From positions 325,368-389,367 of the forward strand of contig CAVUIW010000020.1 of NCBI GenBank assembly GCA_963741525.1: a stretch of DNA of 64,000 nucleotides. Direction: 5' to 3'. Both the position numbers and the translations under genes were made by a program. Each line of letters starts with the position of its first letter. Position 1 is the first letter of the stretch. Below the pieces are notes generated by a model. That model saw only the letters and a list, made by a program, of their open reading frames with translations, made no database searches and was not told where the DNA came from. Positions 1 to 8,743 of this stretch are shown piece after piece. The stretch is from JANNSX01 sp963741525 (GTDB lineage: Bacteria; Pseudomonadota; Alphaproteobacteria; Rhizobiales; Hyphomicrobiaceae).

Positions 1-1015
1 TGATCGAGGGCGCGATCGGATTGTCGTTGCCGACGGCGGCAAAGCCCAGGAACACCTTGTCCTTGATAGCCACGCGGTCGATCGCATACTTCAACGCGTT
101 GCGGACCTCAGGCTTGTCGAAAGGCGCCTGCGTCACGTTCATGACGAAGATGTAGTGGCCGAAGCCGGTGACCTCTGTGACCTCGATATTGGGGTCTTGC
201 TTCAAGAGGTTGACGGTCTTCAAGTCGCAACGGTCGATGTAGTTGACCTCGCCCGAGGTCAGCGCGTTGGTGCGCGCCGCCACATCCGCGATGACTGTGA
301 AGCTCACATCGTCGAAGCCGGCTTCGCGATAGTAGTTCGCGTTCTTCTTGAGCGTGGCGCGGACGCCCGGCTCCCACTTCTCGAGCGTGTAGGGGCCCGT
401 GCGGACGCCCGACTGCCAATCGGCCTTGCCGTCGGCGACCGGCATGATCGGCAGATGGTAGTCGCTCATCAGATAGGGGAAGTCGGCATTGCCGCCCTTG
501 AGCGAGATGACGATGTTCTCGCCGTCCGCCTTGATCTCGGTGATGTCGGCGATGACAGACTTGGCGGCCGACTTCGAGGCTTCGCCCATATGGTGCTGGA
601 TCGAGCCCACCACGTCGTCGGCGGTGACGGACTTGCCGTTGTGGAAGGTGACGCCCTTGCGCAGCTTAAAGACCCACTTCTTGGCGCCGTCGGAGGCTTC
701 GAAGCTCTCGGCGAGATCGCCCGAGATGTTGCCCTTGATGTCGACCTCGGTCAGCGAGTTCGACATCGTGCCCCAGCAACAAGTGCCGGTCATCTGGTCG
801 GGATAGGTTGCCGGATCCAAGGAGTCGGTCGTGGCGCCGTGACCGAGGCCGATCTTGAGCGAGCCGCCCTTCTTCATCTCGGCTCGGGCAATCGTCGTGA
901 ACATGCTGGAGGCCGAAGAGACGGTCACGCCGGCGGCGATTGCACCGACCATGAACTCGCGACGCGAAAGTTTGCCGGCCTTGGCCATAGCTTTCAGCCG
1001 ATCGATATCAGTCAT
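1..1015 (-). CDS. ABC transporter substrate-binding protein, family 5 (partial)
   Basis: Periplasmic binding protein of a peptide/opine-type ABC importer; its C-terminus lies beyond the left edge. The ATG at 1015 is preceded by a GGGAGGG ribosome site. The N-terminus carries a Tat signal, with SRREF at about residues 18-22, a hydrophobic stretch and an ARA cleavage motif near residue 45. The mature part reads KKGGSLKIGLGHGATTDSLD and then DPATYPDQMTG, which is typical of SBP_bac_5 proteins such as DppA and OppA. The substrate cannot be told from sequence. The next genes on this strand (the phospholyase fusion and the acyl-CoA dehydrogenase) point to uptake and breakdown of an amino compound, but that is inference. 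Confidence 0.88.
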   Translation of the reverse strand, partial: MTDIDRLKAMAKAGKLSRREFMVGAIAAGVTVSSASSMFTTIARAEMKKGGSLKIGLGHGATTDSLDPATYPDQMTGTCCWGTMSNSLTEVDIKGNISGDLAESFEASDGAKKWVFKLRKGVTFHNGKSVTADDVVGSIQHHMGEASKSAAKSVIADITEIKADGENIVISLKGGNADFPYLMSDYHLPIMPVADGKADWQSGVRTGPYTLEKWEPGVRATLKKNANYYREAGFDDVSFTVIADVAARTNALTSGEVNYIDRCDLKTVNLLKQDPNIEVTEVTGFGHYIFVMNVTQAPFDKPEVRNALKYAIDRVAIKDKVFLGFAAVGNDNPIAPSI

Positions 1016-1212
1016 CAGGAACACCCTCCCATGGGTTTGATTTGCGCCGGAAAAATCCGGCGATGCGGCCTGTTATGCTCTTTCGATGGCGAAAGAGAGA
1101 CCCGGTTCGCCGGGGCCGGCGCTCGAGCCTGCAAGGAAACTATATCGGTTGGCGGTTTGGGGCCAAGGGTCCAAATGCGACATTTCCCTTGGGACCACGC
1201 CGAGTTGATCGG

Positions 1213-4200
1213 TCATGCACGTTGGGTGAGCGCCGCATCGATGCCGTCGGCCAGCAGATCGGCCTCCCGGCGACGGAAGCAGATCGGCGGCTTGACCTTG
1301 AGCACGTTGTCGAAGGGGCCGTCGGTCGAGACGAGAATGCCGTTGTCTCTCAGATGATTAATGACCGCATTCGCTTCCTCGGTGGCGGGTTCGAGGGTCG
1401 TACGGTCGCGTACGAGCTCGACGCCTACGAAGAGCCCCTTACCGCGGACGTTGCCGATGAGGGCGTGACGTTGCTGCAGGGCCTCAAGACGGGCCATGAG
1501 GTGAGTCCCCGCCGATAGGGCATTCGCCTGCAAACCCTCCTGCCCAACCACATCGAGCACGGCGTTGCCGACAGCAGCCGAGACCGGATTGCCGCCAAAG
1601 GACGAGAAGAACTCCATGCCATTCGCGAAGGCCTTGGCGATTTCGGGCGTCGTGACGACCGCCGCCATCGGATGGCCGTTGCCGATCGGCTTGCCGAGCG
1701 TGACGATATCGGGGACGACGCCTTGCGTCTCGTGCGCCCAGAAATGCGAGCCGACCCGGCCGAAGCCGGTCTGCACCTCGTCGACGATGCACAAGCCCCC
1801 GGCCTTGCGCACGGCGGCAAAGGCGGCTTCGAGATAGCCATCCGGAAAGACCACCTGGCCTCCGCAGCCGGAAATCGTCTCGGCGATGAAGGCGGCCGGG
1901 CCCTGCCCGGTGCGCTTAGCGATCGCCTCGACGCAGGCCTCGACAGAGTGCGCATAGGCGCGGCCGGTTTCGGCAGCATAGCCCTTGAGGGGACCGCGAT
2001 AAGGATCTGGAAGATCCGCGATCTCGACGTAGTCCGGCCTACCCTTCCCGCCATTGCGATTGAACTTGTAGGGGCTGACATCGATGAGCCCTTGCGTGTT
2101 GCCGTGATAGCCCCAGTCGACCACGACCGTGTCGCGCCGGCCCGTCACCGTGCGCGCCATGCGCAGCGCCAGCTCATTCGCCTCCGAGCCCGAGCAGACC
2201 ATGTAAACGACGGAAAGCGGCTTTGCGAATTTCGCGGCAAGCCGCTCGGCGTAATCGAGGATGTTGTCGTGGAGATAACGCGTATTCGTGTTGAGGATCT
2301 CGGCCTGTTTCGCCAACGCCTCGACCACATGGGGATGCGCGTGTCCGACATGGCAGATGTTGTTGACGCAGTCGAGATAGGCGCGGCCGGTGTGATCGTA
2401 GAGATAGGCGCCGCGCCCGCGCACGATCTTGATTTTCTTGGCGTAGCTGATCGAGAGCGAGGGGCCGAGCACCTTGCGGCGGCGTTCGAGCAAAACGCCC
2501 GGCGGCGTCGCATCCTCGCGGAAACTCTCGGGCGCGAGCTTGAGGATGAGGTTGGGATCAGGCGCGATTTTGCTCCACACCGGCCAGAGGCTCGGCTGGC
2601 CGACACCCGGGAACTCGCCATGCTTGGCCGAGCCGGTCGGTGATGATCTGGAAATGCAAATGCGGTAGCCAGCCGCCATTCTCGTGCGGCCCGCCGATCG
2701 AGCCAATGCGCTCGCCCGCCGTGACGACTTGGCCGGGCTTAACGCGCGTCAGCGTCTCGCGGGCGAGGTGGCCGTAGAGCGTCCAGAACTTCGGACCGCC
2801 CTCGCCAGCCTCATGCTCGAGCATGACAGTCGGGCCGTAGTCATAGGGGATGTCGTTGTCGGCGACGCTGAGCACCGTGCCGGCGAGTGGCGCAAGCACG
2901 GGTACTCCCGCCGCCACGAAGAGATCGAGTCCCAGATGCTGCGAGCGCCATTCGGGCGAGGCCGGCGTGCGGAACTGATCGCCCTTGTAGACGGTGCGAT
3001 TCTCACCCCACAATCCGATGGCGTAGCGCGCGCCAGTCTCGGTCATGCGCTTGTCGAGCCAGGCGCCAAAGGCCGCGCGATCGCCCGCATGCTCCATGCC
3101 AGGGGCACCTTCTTCCAGGCGGAGCAGCATGCGCGGTGAAGAGTCGATATTGAAGTCGAGGAGTGGCGCGCGGTCGGGGATGTTTTCGCGGAGCCAGCCG
3201 ACAACTGTATCGTGCGAACCTACCGGATCGAGGCCCGCGGCTTCCCTTGCCACCGCCGCGAGGAACGCCGGATTGGTCTTGTCTAGACGATAGAGCAGGG
3301 CGAAGGCTGGCTTCTGGGAGACGAGGAGATACTCGTTATCCGGGAACGTCTTCCCGCGATGCGAGGAGACGCAGACGCTGACCGCAAGCCGCGCCGCGAC
3401 GAGGTCGAAGAGAATTTCGGCTTCCTCCGCCAGCAGCGGCATCTCACGCGCATAAGCCGCGATCAGCGGCCGGGCATGGGCGTACAAATCCTCCTTATCG
3501 AGCAGCGCGTAGGCGAGCGTGATGGCAAGCTCGTTGATCTGCCGCCCAAAGCACAAGTCGCCGAAGTCGATGAGGCCGGTGACGGTCGTGCTATCTGGGA
3601 CCACAAGGATATTGTTATCGTTGGCGTCCTGGTGGATGACGGCTGCCCGCAATGCAGGGAGCTTCGGTAAAGCGCGCGCTTCGTAGCGTGTGAAAACACG
3701 CTCTGTGAGCGCGCGCTTCGCAGGGTCGGCGATGCCGGCGAGCCAGGGCTTCACCTTGATCGCCTCGTCGTGGTTCCACATGAAGCCCGGCCGATGCGTC
3801 GCCGGATGGCCGAAGCCCTGGAGCGCGCGAGAAAGCCGCCCCATGAATGTGCCGAGGCTCGCGCCGAGTTGAGGCGTCTGCGCGACTTTCGAATAGAGAT
3901 TGCCTGGCAGATAGGTGAGCAAGCGGACGGCGTGGAGCGCCGCACCCTCCGTGTGCTCGAACAAGTCCACGTCACTGCGCGCCGGCACGAGGCGCGGGAC
4001 GCCGAGACCCGGATCGACATGGGCGAGATGTTTCAACACCGCGTTCTGCAGCTCGAGCACGCTCCGGTCCTCTGCGGCGTTGGCTATCTTGAGAACGAAA
4101 TCGCCCTTGGACGTCCGCACGCGGGCATTCTGATCGCGCTCGCTGACGAGCGAGGTGATCTCACCCGTGAGACCATACTGATCGCGCAGCAGTGCCGCGA

Positions 4201-4246
4201 TCTTGCCGGGTGACAGCTCGGGTTTCGGGCGCTCGAAGACGGTCAT
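1213..4246 (-). CDS. Kinase-M23-class III aminotransferase fusion (amine kinase/phospholyase), frameshifted
   Basis: Three domains in one protein. An APH-type small-molecule kinase covers about residues 1-320 (HQDANDNNILV catalytic loop and IDFGD metal motif). An M23 peptidase-like domain covers about 430-550 (HLGLD and HLHFQI zinc motifs). A class III PLP aminotransferase fold covers about 570-1010 (PLP lysine in TLGKPIGNGH). Relatives of the first and last domains are hydroxylysine or ethanolamine kinase and the matching phospholyases (PHYKPL/ETNPPL), so phosphorylation of an amino alcohol followed by PLP-dependent elimination of phosphate and ammonia is the likely reaction. One extra base near 2626 splits the frame; without it there are 1011 codons. 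I chose the ATG at 4246; a TTG at 4258 is also possible. The gene overlaps or abuts the acyl-CoA dehydrogenase gene upstream. The role of the M23 domain is unknown. Confidence 0.85.
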
Positions 4247-4254
4247 CTCGTCAA

Positions 4255-5373
4255 TCAATCCTTCAACAGCTCGCGCGCGATGATGGTGCGCTGGATTTCG
4301 GAGGCGCCTTCGTAGATGCGCAGGATGCGGACGTCGCGGGCGAGGCGCTCGAGCGCCAGGTCGCGCGTGTAGCCGTAGCCGCCATGGATCTGCAAGGCCT
4401 CGTCGGTGACGCGACCGGCCATCTCGGAGGCGATGAGTTTCGCCACCGCGCTTTCTCGCGAGAATCGGACACCTTCGGCACGCTTACGCACAGCTTCGCG
4501 GGTGACGGCTTCGGCGGCGGCAAGATCAGCCGCCATATCCGCGAGCTTCCACTGAATGCCCTGGTTGTCGGCGAGCGGCTTGCCGCCGACCTTGCGGTCC
4601 TTCGCCCATTGCACGGCGAGTGACAAGGCTCGTCGGGCAATGCCGATCGCCATGGCGGCGACCTCGACGCGGCCATTGTCGAGCACGCGCATGGCGGTGC
4701 GGAACCCGGAACCCTCCTCGCCGAGACGGAAATCGGACGGGATTGTCACGTCGAAGCTCAGCGGAAACACATGCGCGCCCTTGAGGCCCATTGTTTTCTC
4801 AGGCGCCCCGATCTCGAGGCCGGGCGTACCGCGCGGCACGGCGAAGGCCGAGATGCCTCGCGCGCCCGCCGCCATGTCGGTCTTGGCGAAGACGACGATT
4901 GTCCCCGCATGCGCCGCATTCGAGATGAACAGCTTGGTACCTCGGAGCCGATAGCGATCGCCCGCCCGCTCGGCGCGCGAGGTCATGTCCGCCGGGTTGG
5001 AGCCAGCGCCTGGCTCCGTCAGCGCGAAAGCGCCGAGCTCGCCGGCAGCCATCGCAGGAAGCAGGCGCTGTTGCTGTTCCGGCGTTCCGCCGTGCAGGAT
5101 GGCATCGGTCGCCAGATAGTGCGCCGTCAGCATCGAAGCCGTCGCCGGACAAGCTCCGGCGATCGCCGCGACGATCTCGAGGAGGGTTTCGGCACCCACA
5201 TCCGCGCCGCCGACCTCGCCCGAAAGATTCGCACCCATCAGCCCGAGACCGGCGAGCGCCGGCAGGTGATCCCCCACCCATCGGCTTTCCTCGTCATGGC
5301 GCGCGGCTCCCGGCCAAAGCTCGCGTTCGGCGAAACGCTGGACCGCGGAGACTACGGAATCGGCCTCGCTCAC
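4255..5373 (-). CDS. Acyl-CoA dehydrogenase
   Basis: FAD-dependent acyl-CoA dehydrogenase of 372 residues, the usual family length. It shows FALTEPGAGSNPADM (FAD/substrate loop, about residues 115-130), the KLFISNAAHA strand, and the C-terminal IHGGYGYTRD followed by RIYEGASEIQ; the glutamate of YEGASE is the usual catalytic base. It would form a 2,3-enoyl-CoA and pass electrons to ETF. The stop codon lies next to the start of the phospholyase fusion, which suggests one transcript. Chain-length preference cannot be read. A branched or short-chain substrate would suit the 3-hydroxyisobutyrate-type dehydrogenase nearby. Confidence 0.93.
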   Translation of the reverse strand: MSEADSVVSAVQRFAERELWPGAARHDEESRWVGDHLPALAGLGLMGANLSGEVGGADVGAETLLEIVAAIAGACPATASMLTAHYLATDAILHGGTPEQQQRLLPAMAAGELGAFALTEPGAGSNPADMTSRAERAGDRYRLRGTKLFISNAAHAGTIVVFAKTDMAAGARGISAFAVPRGTPGLEIGAPEKTMGLKGAHVFPLSFDVTIPSDFRLGEEGSGFRTAMRVLDNGRVEVAAMAIGIARRALSLAVQWAKDRKVGGKPLADNQGIQWKLADMAADLAAAEAVTREAVRKRAEGVRFSRESAVAKLIASEMAGRVTDEALQIHGGYGYTRDLALERLARDVRILRIYEGASEIQRTIIARELLKD

Positions 5374-5374
5374 G

Positions 5375-5785
5375 CTACTGCACCTCGTAGCGCTCTTTCA
5401 GCTCCTTGATGCGCGTCTCGGTCTTCTGGATCATGCAGCCGAGGCTGGCCGAGGTCGAACCCGTGCCGCCGTACCACTCGTAGCCGATGAGCTCGCCGCA
5501 ATCCTTTTCCTTGAAAGCGACCCAGGCCCGCTGGGCGGCCTTCAGCGCGTCCTTCCAGGCCTTCATGCGCTCGGCCTCGACATCATCGTGGGTGTCGATG
5601 CCGGCGAGGACCACTTGATAGACCCGGTTCAGCTCGGCATCGACCTTGTTGTACTCCTGCTCGCTGCAATAGTTCATCTCGACGGTCGAGGAGGCGTTCG
5701 CGCAATCGATATCCTCGGTTGCCGAAGCAGCACCCGACGTAACCCCAACGAACACAACCGCTGCCCATATCCGAACAATCCGCAT
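5375..5785 (-). CDS. Secreted LprI/DUF1311 family protein
   Basis: Protein of 136 residues with a signal peptide at about residues 1-22 (hydrophobic AAVVFVGVTSG then ASA), so probably periplasmic. The mature part has four cysteines (IDCAN, NYCSE, KDCGEL, LGCMI) and helical AWKDALKAAQRAW, the pattern of the DUF1311/lysozyme-inhibitor LprI family. The open frame runs much further upstream, but the ATG at 5785 gives a correct signal peptide. It ends one base before the acyl-CoA dehydrogenase start. Family members are often described as lysozyme inhibitors; that role is not shown here. Confidence 0.8.
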   Translation of the reverse strand: MRIVRIWAAVVFVGVTSGAASATEDIDCANASSTVEMNYCSEQEYNKVDAELNRVYQVVLAGIDTHDDVEAERMKAWKDALKAAQRAWVAFKEKDCGELIGYEWYGGTGSTSASLGCMIQKTETRIKELKERYEVQ

Positions 5786-5884
5786 TTCGAGGCTCTCCCA
5801 TGCTTGCCGGTCCCCTTGCGCCCGACCGGCCATCGGCGGCACTCTACCCACCCAAACGCAATCCCGAAAGGAAGGGTAGACTGC

Positions 5885-6628
5885 ATGAGCCGTCTCAAGG
5901 GCAAGACCATGTTCGTCACGGCAGCGGGCGCCGGCATCGGCCGGGCCTCCGTGGTTGCTTGTGCGGCTCAGGGCGCCAAGGTCTACGCCACGGATTTCGA
6001 CAAGGGCCTCGTCGAGCAGCTTCAGAAGGACGTGCCGGGCGCGGTTTGCTGGGTGGCGGACGCCACCTCGACCGCCGATATCCAAGCGGCGGCCAAGAAA
6101 TCTGGGCCCGTCGACGTGCTTTTCAATTGCGCCGGCTGGGTCCACAACGGCACCATTCTCGACTGCACGGAGGCCGACTGGGACCGCTCCTTCGACTTGA
6201 ACGTCAAATCGATGTGGCGGACGCTGCACGCCTATCTGCCGGGCATGATTGCGCGTGGCAGCGGCTCGATCATCAACATTTCCTCGGCCGCCTCCTCCAT
6301 CAAGGGTGCGCCGAACCGGTCCGTCTATAGCGCCACCAAGGCGGCCGTCATCGGCCTGACGAAATCGGTCGCGACCGACTTCGCCGACAAGAACATCCGC
6401 TGCAACGCCATCTGCCCCGGCACCGTCGACACGCCCTCGCTGCGCGAGCGCATCAAGGCGCTGCCGGGCGACTACGACAAGAACTACCAGGCCTTCGTCG
6501 CGCGCCAGAAGCTTGGCCGCCTCGCGACAGCCGAGGAGATCGCCCACCTCGTCGTCTATCTCGCCTCGGACGAGAGCGCCTTTGTCACCGGCACGACGGC
6601 GACGATCGACGGCGGCTGGTCGGTTTAG
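5885..6628 (+). CDS. Short-chain dehydrogenase, DHRS6/BDH2-like
   Basis: NAD-dependent SDR of 247 residues. It has the TAAGAGIG nucleotide-binding loop at residues 10-17, FNCAGWVHNG, ISSAASSIKG, the YSATKAA catalytic Tyr/Lys motif and CPGTVDTPSLRERI. The last motif and the ending FVTGTTATIDGGWS closely resemble animal type 2 (R)-3-hydroxybutyrate dehydrogenase (DHRS6) and bacterial 2-keto-3-deoxy-L-fuconate dehydrogenase. Either a hydroxybutyrate-like acid or a sugar acid could be the substrate. The ATG at 5885 follows an AAGGAAGGG ribosome site. Only two bases separate it from the second SDR gene, so they are translationally linked. Confidence 0.9.
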   Translation: MSRLKGKTMFVTAAGAGIGRASVVACAAQGAKVYATDFDKGLVEQLQKDVPGAVCWVADATSTADIQAAAKKSGPVDVLFNCAGWVHNGTILDCTEADWDRSFDLNVKSMWRTLHAYLPGMIARGSGSIINISSAASSIKGAPNRSVYSATKAAVIGLTKSVATDFADKNIRCNAICPGTVDTPSLRERIKALPGDYDKNYQAFVARQKLGRLATAEEIAHLVVYLASDESAFVTGTTATIDGGWSV

Positions 6629-6630
6629 CC

Positions 6631-7398
6631 ATGGCAGGTCAACTCAACGGCAAGGTCGCGCTCATTTCCGGTGGCGCAACGGGCATGGGGGGCGCCGCGG
6701 CGAAGCTGTTCGCGGCGGAAGGTGCCAAGGTCGGCGTTGTCGATCGCAATGCCGAGGCGGGGAAAGCGACGGTCGAGGCGATCCGTGCGGCGGGCGGCAC
6801 GGCGGTTTTCGCCGAAGCAGACGTTTCCCGTGAGGCCGACGTCAATCGCGCGGTGAAAGAGGTGGGCGATGCGCTCGGGGCCATCACCGTGCTCTTCAAT
6901 CATGCTGGCTCGATCGTCATCAAACCCTTTCTCGAGACCACGCTCGAGGAGTGGGACGGGCTGATGGCCGTCAATGTCCGCAGTATGTTCCTGATGACGA
7001 AGGCGGTGCTGCCGCAGATGATTACGGCGGGTGGCGGCTCGATCGTCTGCACCTCGTCGATCTCGGCCGTGGCGGCGACGCCAATGGAAGTGCTGTACGG
7101 GGCCACCAAAGGTGCCTGCCACATGTTCGCGCGCGCCATTGCCGTCGAGTACCGCGACAAGAACATCCGCTGCAACGCCGTATGCCCCGGATTCGTGCGT
7201 ACGCCGCACGGGCTGCGCGAGATCAAGGAGCTGACAAAGTACGGCGTCGACGTCTCGGAAGCCGCCATCGCTGCCCAACAGGGCCGGATCGGCGAGCCCG
7301 AGGATGTCGCCCGCGCGGCGCTCTATCTCGCAAGCGACCAGAGCGCCTTCATCACGGGAACGCATCTGTTCGTCGACAACGGATTCACAGCGGTTTGA
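6631..7398 (+). CDS. Short-chain dehydrogenase
   Basis: SDR oxidoreductase of 255 residues with SGGATGMGG at residues 12-20 (cofactor loop), a Tyr-Lys pair in LYGATKGA, CPGFVRTPHG and an ending FITGTHLFVDNG. In the aspartate-selecting region it reads VGVVDRN, which favours NAD(H). It starts two bases after the preceding SDR gene. Substrate unknown; the pairing with the DHRS6-like enzyme suggests successive oxidations of one carbon source. Confidence 0.9.
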   Translation: MAGQLNGKVALISGGATGMGGAAAKLFAAEGAKVGVVDRNAEAGKATVEAIRAAGGTAVFAEADVSREADVNRAVKEVGDALGAITVLFNHAGSIVIKPFLETTLEEWDGLMAVNVRSMFLMTKAVLPQMITAGGGSIVCTSSISAVAATPMEVLYGATKGACHMFARAIAVEYRDKNIRCNAVCPGFVRTPHGLREIKELTKYGVDVSEAAIAAQQGRIGEPEDVARAALYLASDQSAFITGTHLFVDNGFTAV

Positions 7399-7511
7399 AG
7401 TTGTGAGATTGTGAATTGTGAGTAGTGAGTAGTGAGTAGTGAGTAGTGAAGCCACTTGCCGCGCCGAACCTCCTTACAACTTACAACTCACAACTTCACA
7501 ATTTCACAACT
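7398..7511. repeat. Heptamer tandem repeat inside an imperfect inverted repeat
   Basis: Four tandem copies of GTGAGTA fill 7418-7445. The left arm (7399-7430, beginning AGTTGTGAGATTGTGAA) pairs imperfectly with the right arm (7479-7511, ACTTACAACTCACAACTTCA onward), so the spacer between two dehydrogenase genes can form a long hairpin. It may act as a terminator or RNA stabiliser, or be a decayed repeat. The low-complexity part may vary in copy number between strains. Confidence 0.75.
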
Positions 7512-7532
7512 CGCATTTTTTCGGAGCACACA

Positions 7533-8390
7533 ATGTCCAAGCTCGGTTTCGTCGGCGTCGGACTCATGGGCCACGGCATGGCCTCGCATCTCCTGAAGAA
7601 GGGGCACGAGGTCACGATCATCGCCAATCGCAATCGTGGGCCGGTCGATGATCTCGTGTCGAAAGGTGCGAAGGAGGCGAAGAGTCTTTCGGAGCTCGCA
7701 AAGGGCCAGGACGGCGTCTTCATTTGCGTCGCAACCTCCGAGCAGGTGAAGCAAGTCGTCGATGGTCTGCTTCCCGGATTGCCGAAGGGCGCCTTCGTCA
7801 TCGACACCGGCACGTCTGATCCGAACATCACGCTCGAGCTGGCGGCCAAACTCAAAGCGGCCGGTATCGTCTTCGTCGATGCGCCGATGGGTGGCGGGGC
7901 GCAGCATGCGGCGCGCGGAGAGCTCGCCACCATGGCAGGTAGCTCGGAAGCCGACTATGCGCGGGTCGAGCCCTGGCTCAGCTGCTACTCAAAAACGGTC
8001 GTCCGCATGGGCGAGGTGGGCGCCGGCCATCGCGCCAAGCTCCTCAACAACCTGCTGGCACTCGGACAAGGCGCGCTCGTGGTCGAGGCCTATCGCATCG
8101 CGCGCGAGGAGGGTCTCGACTGGGCAAAGCTCTTCGAGGTCAACATGGGGGGCGCCGCCAAGTCCGGCTCGCTCGAGCGAATCATTCCGCCCGCCATGGA
8201 CGGCAACTTCCGCGGCTACCTGTTCACGCTGGAGAATTGCGTCAAAGATCTCTCCTACTTTCAGGCGCTAGCGACGAAAGGCGGGCAGAGCCAGGTGATC
8301 GGCGAGGCGCTGATCCGCTACTTCAAGGAGGCTGCCGAATCACGAGGGGCTCAGCTCATGGTGAGCGAGCTGCTGGACAAGAAGGCCTGA
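7533..8390 (+). CDS. 3-hydroxyisobutyrate/beta-hydroxyacid dehydrogenase family protein
   Basis: NAD(P)-dependent beta-hydroxyacid dehydrogenase of 285 residues. GFVGVGLMGHGMASHLLKKG at residues 5-24 is the GxGxxG Rossmann start. DTGTSDPN and FVDAPMGGGAQHA are the substrate-binding segments, and GAGHRAKLLNNLL near residue 167 holds the catalytic lysine. Family members oxidise 3-hydroxyisobutyrate, tartronate semialdehyde or similar acids. The ATG at 7533 follows a CGGAG site. It lies downstream of two SDR genes, after a hairpin-forming spacer. Confidence 0.9.
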   Translation: MSKLGFVGVGLMGHGMASHLLKKGHEVTIIANRNRGPVDDLVSKGAKEAKSLSELAKGQDGVFICVATSEQVKQVVDGLLPGLPKGAFVIDTGTSDPNITLELAAKLKAAGIVFVDAPMGGGAQHAARGELATMAGSSEADYARVEPWLSCYSKTVVRMGEVGAGHRAKLLNNLLALGQGALVVEAYRIAREEGLDWAKLFEVNMGGAAKSGSLERIIPPAMDGNFRGYLFTLENCVKDLSYFQALATKGGQSQVIGEALIRYFKEAAESRGAQLMVSELLDKKA

Positions 8391-8428
8391 GCCAAGCCTT
8401 TGAGTGCGCACGGAAGTCTCGGACTCGT

Positions 8429-8457
8429 TTGACAATTTCGCGCTCACCGTGTCGAAT
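8429..8457 (+). promoter_or_regulatory. Possible sigma-70-type promoter upstream of the permease
   Basis: A perfect -35 hexamer TTGACA (8429-8434) lies 17 bases before TCGAAT (8452-8457), a weak -10. It sits about 290 bases before the permease start, so the leader would be long. The rest of 8391-8743 is GC-rich and I see no gene in it. Confidence 0.3.
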
Positions 8458-8743
8458 TGCCGCTCATGGGTGGAGCGGGGGCTCCACTTGCGATTGGGAC
8501 CGGCAGGCGCCGGCCCGGGGGAATTCTCGACCACCCCAGCACCGCATTCGGTTTGGGGTGCACTGACAATCACGGTTCGGCTCGAGACCGGGAGTTTTCG
8601 AACTCCGGTTTCGCGCACCATCGCGGCCCTCCGGTCCTTCGTCCTGCCAAATAGGCAACCAGCCGCCCGTCGGGCTGCTGGTCCGCCGATTGGCACCGCC
8701 GCGCCGCCGCTGGCGCCGCGGTCAACAGGGATGGAGAGGCACG

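Noticed and set aside
155..1357. A 400-codon plus-strand frame opposite the binding-protein gene
   Set aside because: The minus strand encodes a Tat-signal binding protein with a ribosome site; the plus frame has no domain and crosses into the spacer.
7418..7445. GTGAGTA repeats as a CRISPR
   Set aside because: The units are 7 bp with no spacers and no cas genes.
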